64,000 nucleotides of DNA from an uncultured Acetatifactor sp. (GTDB lineage Bacteria; Bacillota; Clostridia; Lachnospirales; Lachnospiraceae), in assembly GCA_910587555.1 (NCBI GenBank), contig CAJULV010000014.1, positions 10,280 through 74,279 of the forward strand, written 5' to 3'. The notes below the pieces were generated by a model. That model had not been told where the DNA came from, made no database searches, and worked only from the letters and a program-made list of their open reading frames with translations. The stretch's first letter is position 1, and each line of letters opens with the position of its first letter. Positions 1-8,299 of the stretch are shown here, one piece after another. The position numbers were made by a program, and so were the translations under genes.

Positions 1-1
1 A

Positions 2-1183
2 ATCAACAGGCATATTGATGTGCTGGACGGCGTAAGGGCATTGGCGGTGGGATTTGTAGTATGGTTTCATTTCTGGCAGCAGAGCTGGCTGACGCCTTCG
101 GCCGGCTTCCGCGGCAGCTTAAGCGCCTGGTTCGGTTTGGAAGGCTTCGGGCTGGAACGGTTTGTGCGGCACGGGTATCAGTTTGTGGATATGCTGATTC
201 TGCTGAGCGCCTTCTGTAATTTCTACCCCTATGCAAGATCCATCCTGCTGGAGGAACCCTGGCCGGACACCCGGACATTCTATCTGAAGCGGGCGGCCAG
301 GATACTGCCCTCTTATTACCTGAGCCTGGGGGTGATGGCAGCGGTTCTGTTTGCGGAGGGAATGTCTGCCGACGGCTTTTTCTGGAAGGATCTGTTTGCC
401 CATATTTTCTGTATTGCCCCCTTTTTTCCGGATACCTGCCTGGGGACGAATTTCAGCGGCGCACTGTGGACGGTGCAGATAGAGGTCCTGTATTACATCC
501 TGCTTCCGTGGATTGCAAGGCTGTTCCGCAGACAGCCCGTGCTTACCTGTACCGCATTGTGGGGATGCGGGCTTGCCTCCGCCAATGGCATCCTTATCTA
601 TAAGGCGGATATGATAAGGGCAATGGAGAATCATATGTTTACCTTCGCGGGATGCTATGCCAACGGAATGCTGCTGTGCATGCTTTATATTACCTTGAAA
701 AAGCAGCAGGGGGAAAACCGATATACCAGGTTAGCGGCGACCGTACTCTTTCTGTGCGCGGTCCGGCATCTGCACGGGATGATGGGGCTGCTGGGAGGGG
801 AGGACCGACTCCTGGTACAGCTTGGGCAGAGATTTGAGCTGTCCCTGACATTTTGCGGCATTCTCATGGGGCTTTTCTTTGCCGGGAGATGGGCAGTGAG
901 AATCTTTTCGGGCAGGATAATGAGGTTCATTGCGGCAATATCGTATAATTTATACATATGGCATCAATATCTGGCGGTGAAATGCAAGGGATACCGAATC
1001 CCGTTCTGGGAGGGAGACACGCCGCCCAATATGCTGGGGGACAGGCTGTGGATGTGGAAATACCAGATACTGATTATCGTGGTTTCGCTGGCGGTTGCCG
1101 CCGTTTTGACCTATGGGGTGGAAAAGCCCGCGGCAGCTTTTCTTTTCAAACGTACGGGAGTCAAAAGCCGGGAGGGATTGTGA
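2..1183 (+). CDS. Acyltransferase 3 family membrane protein (5' truncated)
   Basis: Integral-membrane acyltransferase of the type that O-acylates surface polysaccharides or wall glycans. The reading frame is open from base 2 and reads INRHIDVLDGVRALAV, which is the conserved N-terminal signature of the family (R-x-x-x-hDGLRAhA), so the true start lies left of the window; the GTG at 20 is internal to the motif and unlikely to be the start. About ten hydrophobic segments follow, with the family's WTVQIEVLYY-type motif in the middle (near base 465) and an NLYIWHQY motif near the C-terminus (base 948). It ends at a bidirectional terminator shared with the convergent next gene. The family assignment is firm; the acyl group and acceptor are unknown. 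Confidence 0.85.
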   Translation: MNRHIDVLDGVRALAVGFVVWFHFWQQSWLTPSAGFRGSLSAWFGLEGFGLERFVRHGYQFVDMLILLSAFCNFYPYARSILLEEPWPDTRTFYLKRAARILPSYYLSLGVMAAVLFAEGMSADGFFWKDLFAHIFCIAPFFPDTCLGTNFSGALWTVQIEVLYYILLPWIARLFRRQPVLTCTALWGCGLASANGILIYKADMIRAMENHMFTFAGCYANGMLLCMLYITLKKQQGENRYTRLAATVLFLCAVRHLHGMMGLLGGEDRLLVQLGQRFELSLTFCGILMGLFFAGRWAVRIFSGRIMRFIAAISYNLYIWHQYLAVKCKGYRIPFWEGDTPPNMLGDRLWMWKYQILIIVVSLAVAAVLTYGVEKPAAAFLFKRTGVKSREGL

Positions 1184-1200
1184 AGAACCTCCCGGCTTTT
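1163..1200. terminator. Bidirectional intrinsic terminator
   Basis: A perfect 13-bp inverted repeat (AAAAGCCGGGAGG at 1163-1175 with its complement at 1188-1200) around a 12-nt loop. It has T-runs on both strands and sits between two convergent genes; it overlaps the last codons of the acyltransferase. Confidence 0.9.
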
Positions 1201-1237
1201 GAACTGCGGACCGGCTGGAAATGAGGGCCGGAGGGGT

Positions 1238-3418
1238 TCACCACGTATCCGGGACCCGGTAGAGTACGGTGTCGCCGCAAGAGAAAATTTCCGTAAAATA
1301 TGTCCGGAACGCCGCTTCGTCGGGCTGATAATCCTCCCGCTCGAAAGCGGAGATGACCACGTAGGACACATTGTATTCTTGGAATAAATCCATGTACTCC
1401 AGAGGGGCTTCGTACATCAGCTTCAGATCGGCTTTCCGCTGTGTGGTATCCAGGCCGTGGAAATAAAGGAAGGAATCCGCCCCGCATACGATATTGCGAC
1501 CTGAAAGAGATGCTATTTCGTTATTGTGCCGCGTCCCGGTGAGATAGACCGCATCGGGAGGGGTATTTTCCTCCGCGTATCCGGCCAGGCTGACCTGAGA
1601 TGTGCTGTAGAGCCGGTATCGGGAGACCGCTTCCCTGCCCAGTGTCAGCACGGCGGAAAAGACGGCGGAAAAAAGGAACAGCGCGGACAGGACGCCAAGG
1701 GAACGGCGCAGTCCCGGTTCCGTCACCGGGGAACGCAGATTATCGTAAATGCGGAAGACATAGTCCGCCGCACCGATGCACAGCAGCAGGTATGCCGGGT
1801 ACAGGATCTTATTGTTGTCATAGGTGTTCGGAGTGAATACCACCAGTTCCCCCAGCCACCACAGGAACAGGGCGGGGAGAAACAGAGGGGCGCGCTTCCG
1901 GCTGCAGGTGCAGGCAGCTCCGATAATGGGGAGCAGCGTGATGCCTATATTTTTCAGATAGAACCAGGGATAAAAGTCCCCCTGGTTGCCCCAGTTAAAA
2001 TGTCCCCGGAGGAAGCCGCCCCGGGCAACCTGGCCGAAGGTCCAGAAGAGCAGCTGGGGCAGCGCCAAGAGCAGGAGGCATGCCGCATAAATTCCCCAGC
2101 CCTGCAGCAGCTCCCGCAGGCCCTCCCGCCGTATATGGCGTACCAGCAGCAGGATTCCCAAAATCAGGGCGGCGGCAAAGGGACCGATTCCCGCTGCCAT
2201 AAGCCCTTCCGGGGGTATTGCCCCGCTGGCCGACCAATGCTGTATCAGGCACATAATGACCACGAACAGGGCCAGGACCCATCCGCCCGGACAGGTAAAA
2301 ATGCGTCGGCGGGAGGAAAACTTGTCCGCGGAAACGGGTGCGGCTTTTGACAGGAGCCACAGGAGCATCCACACGGCGCTGATGACGCAGGCGGTTAAGA
2401 AGGAGTGGGTATGGATCATGGGCAGGGCGGCGGCAAAGAGTCCTGCCGGCAGGAAAAGCTCTCTGCGGTTGCGGAAGACAGCCCTGTACAGCAGCCAGAG
2501 GAAGGGGAACAGGACGGCATATCCGAACAGGGTTGCCCGCTGGGGCAGGAGCATATCCGCGATGATGTTGACCCAGCGGATATTCTGGTTGATCAGATTC
2601 GTGGGCGTGGTATAGAAGCCGGTAAAAATATCCGAAAAACGGTATGCCTGTTCCCGGGACCAGTCCAGAAAATAAGAAAATCCCAGCCCGCCGTTGAAAA
2701 AGAAGAGTATAAGGACCAAAAGGGCGACAGAACGTGCCCGGCAGGGAGATTCCGCCGCGGCTGCGGCAAACAGGTATACGGCAGTCAGAATCTGCGCCAT
2801 GGCAAACAGCATGGGCAGGATATAGGCAGCCCGCAGGGACGCGCCGAACAGCAGCAGGCCGGAGGAAATGCTGTCCGAGAGAAAAGGGTAGGACAGCCGC
2901 ACGCCGGGCATGATGGAGTAATCCGGGGGAAAGGTGTGCTGCCTGGCAAGGCTGGTGATAAAGCCCAGGTGCATGTTCATATCGCCGTAGGTACACTGCC
3001 CGGTGCTAAGGCTTTCCCCTTCCGTCGGAAGGAGCGTGTGGGTATACAGCAGGAATACCCAGAGCAGCATGACGGAAAAAAAGAAGACGGCGAAGGCACC
3101 ATGGACTTTCAGGTATTTGACGGGCTGCGTCAGGCGGGCCGTAAGGTCATGCCGCCTGCTCAGCCGCAAAAGGGCGAACAGCAGCGCAGGCAGCGTGAGA
3201 AGCAGGGCAAGCATATGCGACAGCAGCGTAAAATCAAAGAAAAAAGAGAGAAGCGCAGGCAGCCATACGGCCAGAAGAGAGCCGACGGCGCTGCCTGTCA
3301 ATAATCCGGAGAGCAGAGCTTCCCGGCGCAGCACAAGGAAAGCCAGTGAGATTCCCAGCAGCTGAAAATAAAGATAGTATGCGGTTCCCGATATGGTTCC
3401 TGCCAATGTACCGTACAT
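1238..3418 (-). CDS. GT-C type membrane glycosyltransferase (putative)
   Basis: A large polytopic membrane protein of about 726 residues with roughly a dozen hydrophobic segments and a soluble extracytoplasmic C-terminal domain of about 130 residues. The first long external loop carries an acidic motif (YGDMNMHLGF) typical of GT-C enzymes that use polyprenyl-phosphate sugars, followed by RLSYPFLSD. The enzyme is therefore likely to add sugars to a surface glycan outside the membrane; donor and acceptor cannot be told. Two ATGs are possible (3424 and 3418). The AAAGGA box is only 3 nt from the first but about 7 nt from the second, so 3418 is preferred. A good promoter lies upstream on the minus strand at 3482-3510. 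Convergent with the acyltransferase. Confidence 0.6.
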   Translation of the reverse strand: MYGTLAGTISGTAYYLYFQLLGISLAFLVLRREALLSGLLTGSAVGSLLAVWLPALLSFFFDFTLLSHMLALLLTLPALLFALLRLSRRHDLTARLTQPVKYLKVHGAFAVFFFSVMLLWVFLLYTHTLLPTEGESLSTGQCTYGDMNMHLGFITSLARQHTFPPDYSIMPGVRLSYPFLSDSISSGLLLFGASLRAAYILPMLFAMAQILTAVYLFAAAAAESPCRARSVALLVLILFFFNGGLGFSYFLDWSREQAYRFSDIFTGFYTTPTNLINQNIRWVNIIADMLLPQRATLFGYAVLFPFLWLLYRAVFRNRRELFLPAGLFAAALPMIHTHSFLTACVISAVWMLLWLLSKAAPVSADKFSSRRRIFTCPGGWVLALFVVIMCLIQHWSASGAIPPEGLMAAGIGPFAAALILGILLLVRHIRREGLRELLQGWGIYAACLLLLALPQLLFWTFGQVARGGFLRGHFNWGNQGDFYPWFYLKNIGITLLPIIGAACTCSRKRAPLFLPALFLWWLGELVVFTPNTYDNNKILYPAYLLLCIGAADYVFRIYDNLRSPVTEPGLRRSLGVLSALFLFSAVFSAVLTLGREAVSRYRLYSTSQVSLAGYAEENTPPDAVYLTGTRHNNEIASLSGRNIVCGADSFLYFHGLDTTQRKADLKLMYEAPLEYMDLFQEYNVSYVVISAFEREDYQPDEAAFRTYFTEIFSCGDTVLYRVPDTW

Positions 3419-3481
3419 AATCATTTCCTTTCTTCATTTGGAGATAAATGGCGCTGCGGCTGTGTGTCCGGCCGCATTTTT

Positions 3482-3510
3482 ATCATAATATAAGGCCTGG
3501 GAAATGTCAA
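3482..3510 (-). promoter_or_regulatory. Sigma-A promoter for the GT-C gene
   Basis: Read on the minus strand: TTGACA (3510-3505), 17-nt spacer, TATGAT (3487-3482). It is positioned about 65 nt upstream of the GT-C start and is divergent from the promoter of the pyrophosphorylase. Confidence 0.75.
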
Positions 3511-3554
3511 TTTCCAAAAGGGACGGCGCTTTTTCTTCCGGCAGGCGATAAAAG

Positions 3555-3583
3555 TTGCGGTATCCGCGAATTTTTGGTATACT
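3555..3583 (+). promoter_or_regulatory. Sigma-A promoter for the sugar-nucleotide gene
   Basis: TTGCGG (3555-3560), 17-nt spacer, TATACT (3578-3583), about 60 nt upstream of the start at 3643. A small perfect hairpin, GTGCGC-CGAA-GCGCAC (3611-3626), lies in the leader just before the GGAGG ribosome site. Confidence 0.6.
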
Positions 3584-3642
3584 GAATCTGTCGTCACCAT
3601 TGATTGGGATGTGCGCCGAAGCGCACGCCGGGAGGTATAAAA

Positions 3643-4875
3643 ATGAGCATAACATTATCACAGGCGAGGGAAAAACTGGAAAAATACGGCCAGGAGCATG
3701 TACTGAAGTATTACGGGGAGCTGTCCGATGGGGAAAAGGCGGCGCTTCTGGCACAGATTGAAGTCTCCGATATGGATGTAATCGATTCCTGCAGACATCC
3801 GGAGGAGCTGCTTCAGAGAGGCGCAATCACGCCCCTTGCGGCCATGCAGCTGCCGGAGATTGAAACGGAGCGGGAGAGCTTTACCGCAGCCGGGCTGGAG
3901 GCTATCAGGGCAGGTAAGGTGGGCGCGGTCCTTCTGGCCGGAGGCATGGGAACCAGGCTTGGCTCCGACGAGCCGAAGGGTGTATACAATGTGGGGATTC
4001 ACAGGAAACTCTATATTTTTGAGTGCCTGATCAATAATCTACTGGATGTGGTGAGGCAGGCGGGTGCCTGGATTCATCTGTTTGTGATGACCAGCGACAA
4101 GAACCACGAGACTACGGTACGCTTTCTGACGGCGCATGATTTTTTCGGCTATCAGGCAGAGTACGTTCATTTTTTCAGGCAGAAGATGGCATTGGCAGTG
4201 GATTATGACGGGAAGATTTTCCTGGAGGAAAAAGGGAAGATGGCCAGTTCTCCCAACGGAAACGGCGGCTGGTTCGTGTCCCTGAAGGATGCGGGGCTGC
4301 TGGAGCTGGTTCATGAGACAGGCATTGAGTGGCTGAATGTATTCGCGGTGGACAATGTACTCCAGAAGATTGCCGATCCCTGTTTTGTGGGCGCAACCAT
4401 TCGGAAGGACTGTGCCGTGGGCGCAAAGGTGGTCAGCAAGGTGACGCCGGACGAGAAGGTGGGGGCAATCTGCCTGGAGGATGGAAAGCCATCCATTGTG
4501 GAATACTATGACATGACGGAGGAGCTGCTGGAGGCGAAGGACGCCAAGGGAGAGCCTGCCTACAACTTTGGAGTCATCCTGAATTATCTGTTCAGCGTGG
4601 CGCAGCTGGAGCGGATCTGGTCCCAGAGCCTGCCCCTGCATGTGGTGGAGAAGAAGATTCCGTACATCGGCGAAGACGGCATTCCGGTAAAACCGGAGGA
4701 GCCAAACGGCTACAAATTCGAGAACCTGGTGCTGGATATGATCCATCAGATGGAAAGCTGCCTGCCCTTTGAAGTCGTTCGGGAGAAGGAATTCGCGCCC
4801 ATCAAGAACAGAACGGGTATCGATTCCGTGGAAAGCGCCAGAGAGCTGCTGCGTAGAAACGGTGTGGAACTGTAG
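3643..4875 (+). CDS. UTP-sugar-1-phosphate uridylyltransferase (UDPGP family)
   Basis: Cytoplasmic nucleotidyltransferase that makes a UDP-sugar (UDP-GlcNAc/GalNAc or UDP-glucose) from UTP and the sugar 1-phosphate. The diagnostic nucleotide-binding loop LLAGGMGTRLGSDEPKG is at about residues 97-113, and the 410-residue length matches the eukaryote-like UDPGP family rather than bacterial GalU or GlmU. Later motifs (FAVDNVLQK, NGNGG) agree with the UDP-GlcNAc pyrophosphorylase branch. The start at 3643 is chosen because GGAGG at 3631-3635 lies 7 nt upstream; a longer in-frame start at 3604 lacks this. galE follows about 240 nt downstream, which suits UDP-hexose supply for surface glycans. The exact sugar specificity is inferred, not proven. 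Confidence 0.85.
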   Translation: MSITLSQAREKLEKYGQEHVLKYYGELSDGEKAALLAQIEVSDMDVIDSCRHPEELLQRGAITPLAAMQLPEIETERESFTAAGLEAIRAGKVGAVLLAGGMGTRLGSDEPKGVYNVGIHRKLYIFECLINNLLDVVRQAGAWIHLFVMTSDKNHETTVRFLTAHDFFGYQAEYVHFFRQKMALAVDYDGKIFLEEKGKMASSPNGNGGWFVSLKDAGLLELVHETGIEWLNVFAVDNVLQKIADPCFVGATIRKDCAVGAKVVSKVTPDEKVGAICLEDGKPSIVEYYDMTEELLEAKDAKGEPAYNFGVILNYLFSVAQLERIWSQSLPLHVVEKKIPYIGEDGIPVKPEEPNGYKFENLVLDMIHQMESCLPFEVVREKEFAPIKNRTGIDSVESARELLRRNGVEL

Positions 4876-4949
4876 GCTTGTGCGGATTGGGGCGGGTAAG
4901 GGACACCGGGTTTCGGAGAATGTCTGTACGTGCCGACTCAAATAACATT

Positions 4950-4978
4950 TTGACAGGTTCTGCCAACATATAAATATT
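4950..4978 (+). promoter_or_regulatory. Possible promoter before galE
   Basis: TTGACA at 4950-4955 and, 17 nt on, AATATT (4973-4978; 4 of 6 matches) inside an AT-rich stretch. galE would have a leader of about 130 nt. The -10 is imperfect. Confidence 0.35.
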
Positions 4979-5116
4979 GAGAAAGTCAGTGGTTTCCGGT
5001 ATTCTGGATACGGAAAGAAGACATACGACAGAAAACACAGGTATGGATTTTCTATCGTCATTCAAAGGGGCGCGGCACGGCGGGGCTGCCGGGAGGCGCG
5101 CAGAAAAGAGGGTTTG

Positions 5117-6133
5117 ATGAAGATTTTGGTGACAGGCGGCGCCGGATATATCGGCAGCCATACGGTAGTGGAGCTGCAGCAGGGGGGATATGAGGTGGCA
5201 GTGCTGGACAATCTGAGCAATGCCAGCGAGAAATCCCTTGAGCGGGTGGAAGCGATTACCGGAAAGAAGGTTCCTTTTTACAAGGCGGATATTCTGGACA
5301 GAGATGCCCTGAATGAGATTTTTGACAAAGAGAAGGTGGATGCGGTAATCCATTTCGCAGGGCTGAAGGCGGTGGGCGAGTCCGTACGGAAGCCGTGGGA
5401 ATACTATGAGAACAACATTGCCGGGACACTGACGCTGGTGGACGTGATGAGGAAGCACGGCGTGAAGAACATCATTTTCTCCTCCAGTGCCACCGTATAC
5501 GGCAATCCGGCCGTCATACCCATCACGGAGGAATGCCCCAAGGGACAGTGTACCAATCCTTACGGCTGGACCAAATCCATGCTGGAACAGATTCTCTCCG
5601 ATATCCAGAAGGCTGACCCGGAATGGAATGTGATACTGCTTCGCTATTTCAATCCCATAGGTGCGCATAAGAGCGGAACCATGGGCGAGAATCCCAACGG
5701 CATTCCCAATAACCTGATGCCCTACATCACGCAGGTTGCGGTGGGGAAGCTGCCGGAGCTTGGCGTTTTCGGAGACGATTACGATACGCCTGACGGCACC
5801 GGTGTAAGGGACTACATCCATGTAGTAGACCTGGCCGTGGGACATGTGAAGGCGCTGAAGAAAATAGAGGAAAACGCGGGGCTGAAGATTTATAATCTGG
5901 GTACCGGTGTGGGATACAGCGTACTGGACCTGGTGAAGAATTTTGAGGAAGCTACAGGGGTAAAGATCCCCTATACAATCAAGCCCAGGAGGGACGGGGA
6001 CATTGCCGCCTGCTATTCGGACGCCTCCCTTGCCGGGGAAGAGCTGGGATGGGCCGCGCAGCGCGGTATCAGGGAGATGTGCGAGGATTCCTGGAGATGG
6101 CAGAAGAATAACCCCAACGGATACGAGGGATAA
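5117..6133 (+). CDS. galE: UDP-glucose 4-epimerase
   Basis: Interconverts UDP-glucose and UDP-galactose (and often the N-acetyl forms) using tightly bound NAD. It is an extended SDR protein of 338 residues, the usual GalE length. The Rossmann motif GGAGYIG is at residues 7-13, the catalytic Ser in FSSSATVYG (about 124), and the YxxxK pair is Y149/K153 in NPYGWTK. The signature DGTGVRDYIHVVDLA is present. ATG 5117 is preferred over the TTG at 5114; GAGGG lies just upstream. It feeds galactose donors to the surface glycan genes in this window. Function is secure; N-acetyl specificity is not resolved. Confidence 0.95.
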   Translation: MKILVTGGAGYIGSHTVVELQQGGYEVAVLDNLSNASEKSLERVEAITGKKVPFYKADILDRDALNEIFDKEKVDAVIHFAGLKAVGESVRKPWEYYENNIAGTLTLVDVMRKHGVKNIIFSSSATVYGNPAVIPITEECPKGQCTNPYGWTKSMLEQILSDIQKADPEWNVILLRYFNPIGAHKSGTMGENPNGIPNNLMPYITQVAVGKLPELGVFGDDYDTPDGTGVRDYIHVVDLAVGHVKALKKIEENAGLKIYNLGTGVGYSVLDLVKNFEEATGVKIPYTIKPRRDGDIAACYSDASLAGEELGWAAQRGIREMCEDSWRWQKNNPNGYEG

Positions 6134-6135
6134 AA

Positions 6136-6162
6136 AAGGGGGCTGTGGAACAGCCCTCTTTT
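6136..6162. terminator. Bidirectional terminator between galE and the hemolysin III gene
   Basis: GGGCTGT (6140-6146), a 3-nt loop, ACAGCCC (6150-6156), extended by G-T/G-C/A-T pairs, with an A-run on the left and a T-run on the right. It ends two convergent genes. Confidence 0.85.
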
Positions 6163-6183
6163 ACTGTACGGGCACGACGGGGT

Positions 6184-6834
6184 TCATGCCACATACAGGT
6201 ACATGAAAATGAAGTGGCACATGCTGCCCGCCATGACGAACAGATGGAATACCTCGTGGGAGCCGAAGGCTTTATGCCTGGTATTGAACAGGGGAAGCTT
6301 CAGGGCGTAGATAACGCCGCCCGCCGTATAAATGAGTCCTCCTGCCAGCAGCCACAGGAAGGCGGCGGCGCACAGCGTATCCAGCAGCCGGCCGAAGACC
6401 AGCACGCATACCCAACCCATGGCGATATAAATAACGGAGGAAAACCATTTGGGACAGGTAATCCAGCAGGCTTTCACCAACATGCCCGCAACCGCAATCC
6501 CCCAGACCAGGGCCAGCATGGTGTAGCCCACGTCGCCGCCCAGCACGATCAGGCATACAGGTGTGTAGGAGCCGGCGATGAGAACAAAAATCATCATATG
6601 GTCCAGCTTGCGGAAAATACGCAGGTACCTTCCGGTGAGGTTTACGGAGTGATAGGCGGCGCTTGCGCCGTAGAGTAAAATCATGCTTGCCATAAAGACG
6701 GCCATGGCGGCGAAATGGCTCCCGCCGGAGGAAACCCCTGCCTTGACAAGCAGCGGCACCGCCGCAAATACGGCCAGCATCATGCCGATAAAATGTGTAA
6801 TGGCGCTTCCGGGTTCTCTGATTGTAATCTGCAT
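6184..6834 (-). CDS. Hemolysin III / PAQR family membrane protein
   Basis: Seven-span membrane protein of the hemolysin III (TrhA/YqfA, PAQR-related) family, 216 residues as expected. The family hallmarks are present: EPGSAITHFIGMML near the N-terminus, ASMILLYGASAAYHS with the conserved Ser-His in the first third, KLDHMMIFVLIAGSYTPV in the middle and HEVFHLFVMAGS near the end; the conserved His residues suggest a metal site. Bacterial members are linked to membrane lipid or energetics homeostasis, and true haemolysis is doubtful. ATG 6834 is chosen over the upstream ATG at 6840 because AGGAGG (6842-6847) abuts the latter and is 7 nt from the former. Monocistronic, with an AT-rich, palindrome-bearing upstream region. 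Confidence 0.85.
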   Translation of the reverse strand: MQITIREPGSAITHFIGMMLAVFAAVPLLVKAGVSSGGSHFAAMAVFMASMILLYGASAAYHSVNLTGRYLRIFRKLDHMMIFVLIAGSYTPVCLIVLGGDVGYTMLALVWGIAVAGMLVKACWITCPKWFSSVIYIAMGWVCVLVFGRLLDTLCAAAFLWLLAGGLIYTAGGVIYALKLPLFNTRHKAFGSHEVFHLFVMAGSMCHFIFMYLYVA

Positions 6835-6952
6835 ATCCATACCTCCTGGTTCGTTATCCACAACAATAATATATTGTTTATTGTCTGCATTGGTGCCTAA
6901 ACTATACATCAAGGTACTCTAAACGATATATAGAGAATAGAAAAAACAATAT

Positions 6953-6969
6953 GTAGTTTTAAAAACTAC
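6953..6969. promoter_or_regulatory. Palindromic candidate operator upstream of the hemolysin III gene
   Basis: A 17-bp perfect dyad, GTAGTTTT-A-AAAACTAC, inside a markedly AT-rich 120-bp stretch about 120 bp before the gene start. A second AT dyad, ATAATATTAT, follows at about 6978. No clear sigma-A promoter was seen, so the dyad may overlap a weak or non-sigma-A promoter. Confidence 0.35.
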
Positions 6970-7010
6970 TTCTTGGATAATATTATACCAGGAACGGAAA
7001 AATGTCAACA

Positions 7011-7277
7011 CTAATCTTCTTCAATTACCTGAATTTCCAGATAATCAAAGTCAATGCCCTCTATAAAGCTGTCCTGTGTAAACCGCGCCTTGCCGTGGCG
7101 CCTGAAGTCGGATATGGTTTTGTCCAGCCATACGGGCCGTCCCAGGTCAAACCGGGCGCATATTTCATCCAGGGCGCGGAAGACCTTGTGGGTCCGGGTG
7201 TCGGCGCTGCCGTCTTCAATGCAGGTGTCCTGCAGCATATGATTGTCTTTGAAAGTTCTTGCCCATAATCGAAACAT
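7011..7277 (-). CDS. Conserved hypothetical protein (about 88 aa)
   Basis: Small, acidic, soluble protein of no known function. The sequence reads MFRLWARTFKDNHMLQDT..., followed by KVFRALDEICARFDLGRPVWLD and a C-terminal FIEGIDFDYLEIQVIEED (split here into short parts). I recall closely similar small proteins in many Lachnospiraceae, which supports it being a real gene; this is memory, not a search. The start at 7277 is chosen because conservation appears to begin there, though the ribosome site (a weak TTGAG) is poor; a longer frame reaches 7340. No membrane segment or signal peptide. It is divergent from the alarmone synthetase gene. Confidence 0.6.
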   Translation of the reverse strand: MFRLWARTFKDNHMLQDTCIEDGSADTRTHKVFRALDEICARFDLGRPVWLDKTISDFRRHGKARFTQDSFIEGIDFDYLEIQVIEED

Positions 7278-7584
7278 AATCTCAATTACCCCATTCCGGT
7301 CCCGGGTATGTTCTGCCGGCGCCCAGGCATGGCGGAACATGTGCCGTTTCCGGTTCCGTGTATTTTATTCGGCGCCTGCCGCAAACAGGCGCCGGTTTCA
7401 ATCATATGGTAATCGATTCTTCACGGAAATGCAAGCCATACACCCGGTTTTGGAAAAAAGGATTATTTTTTTATGAATTGGGTACATTTATCTGACCGTT
7501 TATGATATAATGATCTTATTTGGCAGACCCATTCGCGGCGGGAATCTGACGGATGAATAAAAGGTCCGCCTAAAAGGAGCTGAA
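7278..7584. other. Intergenic region with a 9-bp hairpin and extended -10
   Basis: A 307-nt divergent intergenic stretch. It holds a perfect 9-bp inverted repeat CGGCGCCTG / CAGGCGCCG (7370-7378 and 7386-7394, 7-nt loop) with no T-run on either strand, and the extended -10 promoter of the alarmone synthetase gene at 7503-7511. No further gene was seen. Confidence 0.5.
7503..7511 (+). promoter_or_regulatory. Extended -10 promoter for the alarmone synthetase gene
   Basis: TG-A-TATAAT (TG at 7503-7504, TATAAT at 7506-7511), about 75 nt upstream of the ATG. No good -35 is present, as is common for extended -10 promoters. Confidence 0.6.
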
Positions 7585-8229
7585 ATGGAACTGAGAGAAG
7601 GCAACGGAGAGGGAATTGACAGTTGGAAAGAGGTAACCCTGATCTATAAAGCTGCCCTCAAGATGATTACGACAAAGATGGAGATTCTGAACGACGAGTT
7701 TCAGCATGTGCATCGTTATAATCCCATCGAGCATATCAAAGCCCGCATTAAGACACCGGAAAGCATTGTGAAGAAGTTAAAGCGCGACGGCCATGAATCA
7801 ACCATTGACAACATGATAAAATACATAAACGACATAGCGGGCATAAGGGTGATATGCTCTTTCACTTCTGATATATACAGGATTGCCGACATGATCAGCG
7901 AGCAGAGAGACATCCGGGTGATAGCGGTTAAGGATTACATTACGTTTCCCAAATCCAGCGGCTATAAAAGTTATCATATGATCGTGACGGTGCCGGTGTA
8001 TTTGTCGGACAGGACGGTGGACACCAAGGTAGAGATACAGATCAGGACGGTTGCAATGGATTTCTGGGCCAGCCTGGAACATAAGATTCACTACAAATTT
8101 GAGGGGGATGCGCCGGAACATATCAGGAACGAACTGGTTGAATGCGCCAAGATGGTGTCTGACCTGGACGCCAGGATGCTGAAGCTGAACGAAGAGCTTA
8201 TTGCCATTGCCAATGAGCGCATGCTGTAA
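7585..8229 (+). CDS. Small alarmone synthetase (RelA/SpoT-domain GTP pyrophosphokinase, RelQ/YjbM type)
   Basis: Makes (p)ppGpp by pyrophosphate transfer from ATP to GTP or GDP. It consists of a RelA_SpoT synthetase domain only, 214 residues, without HD hydrolase, TGS or ACT domains, so it is a SAS1-class stand-alone synthetase. Signature segments are visible: NDIAGIRVICSF (about residues 85-96), the DYI..PKSSGYKSYH substrate loop (about 117-131) and EIQIRTVAMDFWASLEHK with the catalytic Glu and the EhQIRT motif (about 150-168). AGGAGC lies 8 nt before the ATG. It appears to lead a short operon with the coiled-coil gene and perhaps the flavin reductase, with gaps of about 70-80 nt and no terminator between them. 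Confidence 0.9.
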   Translation: MELREGNGEGIDSWKEVTLIYKAALKMITTKMEILNDEFQHVHRYNPIEHIKARIKTPESIVKKLKRDGHESTIDNMIKYINDIAGIRVICSFTSDIYRIADMISEQRDIRVIAVKDYITFPKSSGYKSYHMIVTVPVYLSDRTVDTKVEIQIRTVAMDFWASLEHKIHYKFEGDAPEHIRNELVECAKMVSDLDARMLKLNEELIAIANERML

Positions 8230-8299
8230 TGTCGGTGCTTAAAGCGGACAGCGGGAAGGAAACGGCCACATCCGGCACACAAAAGCGGGAGGAAAAGAA

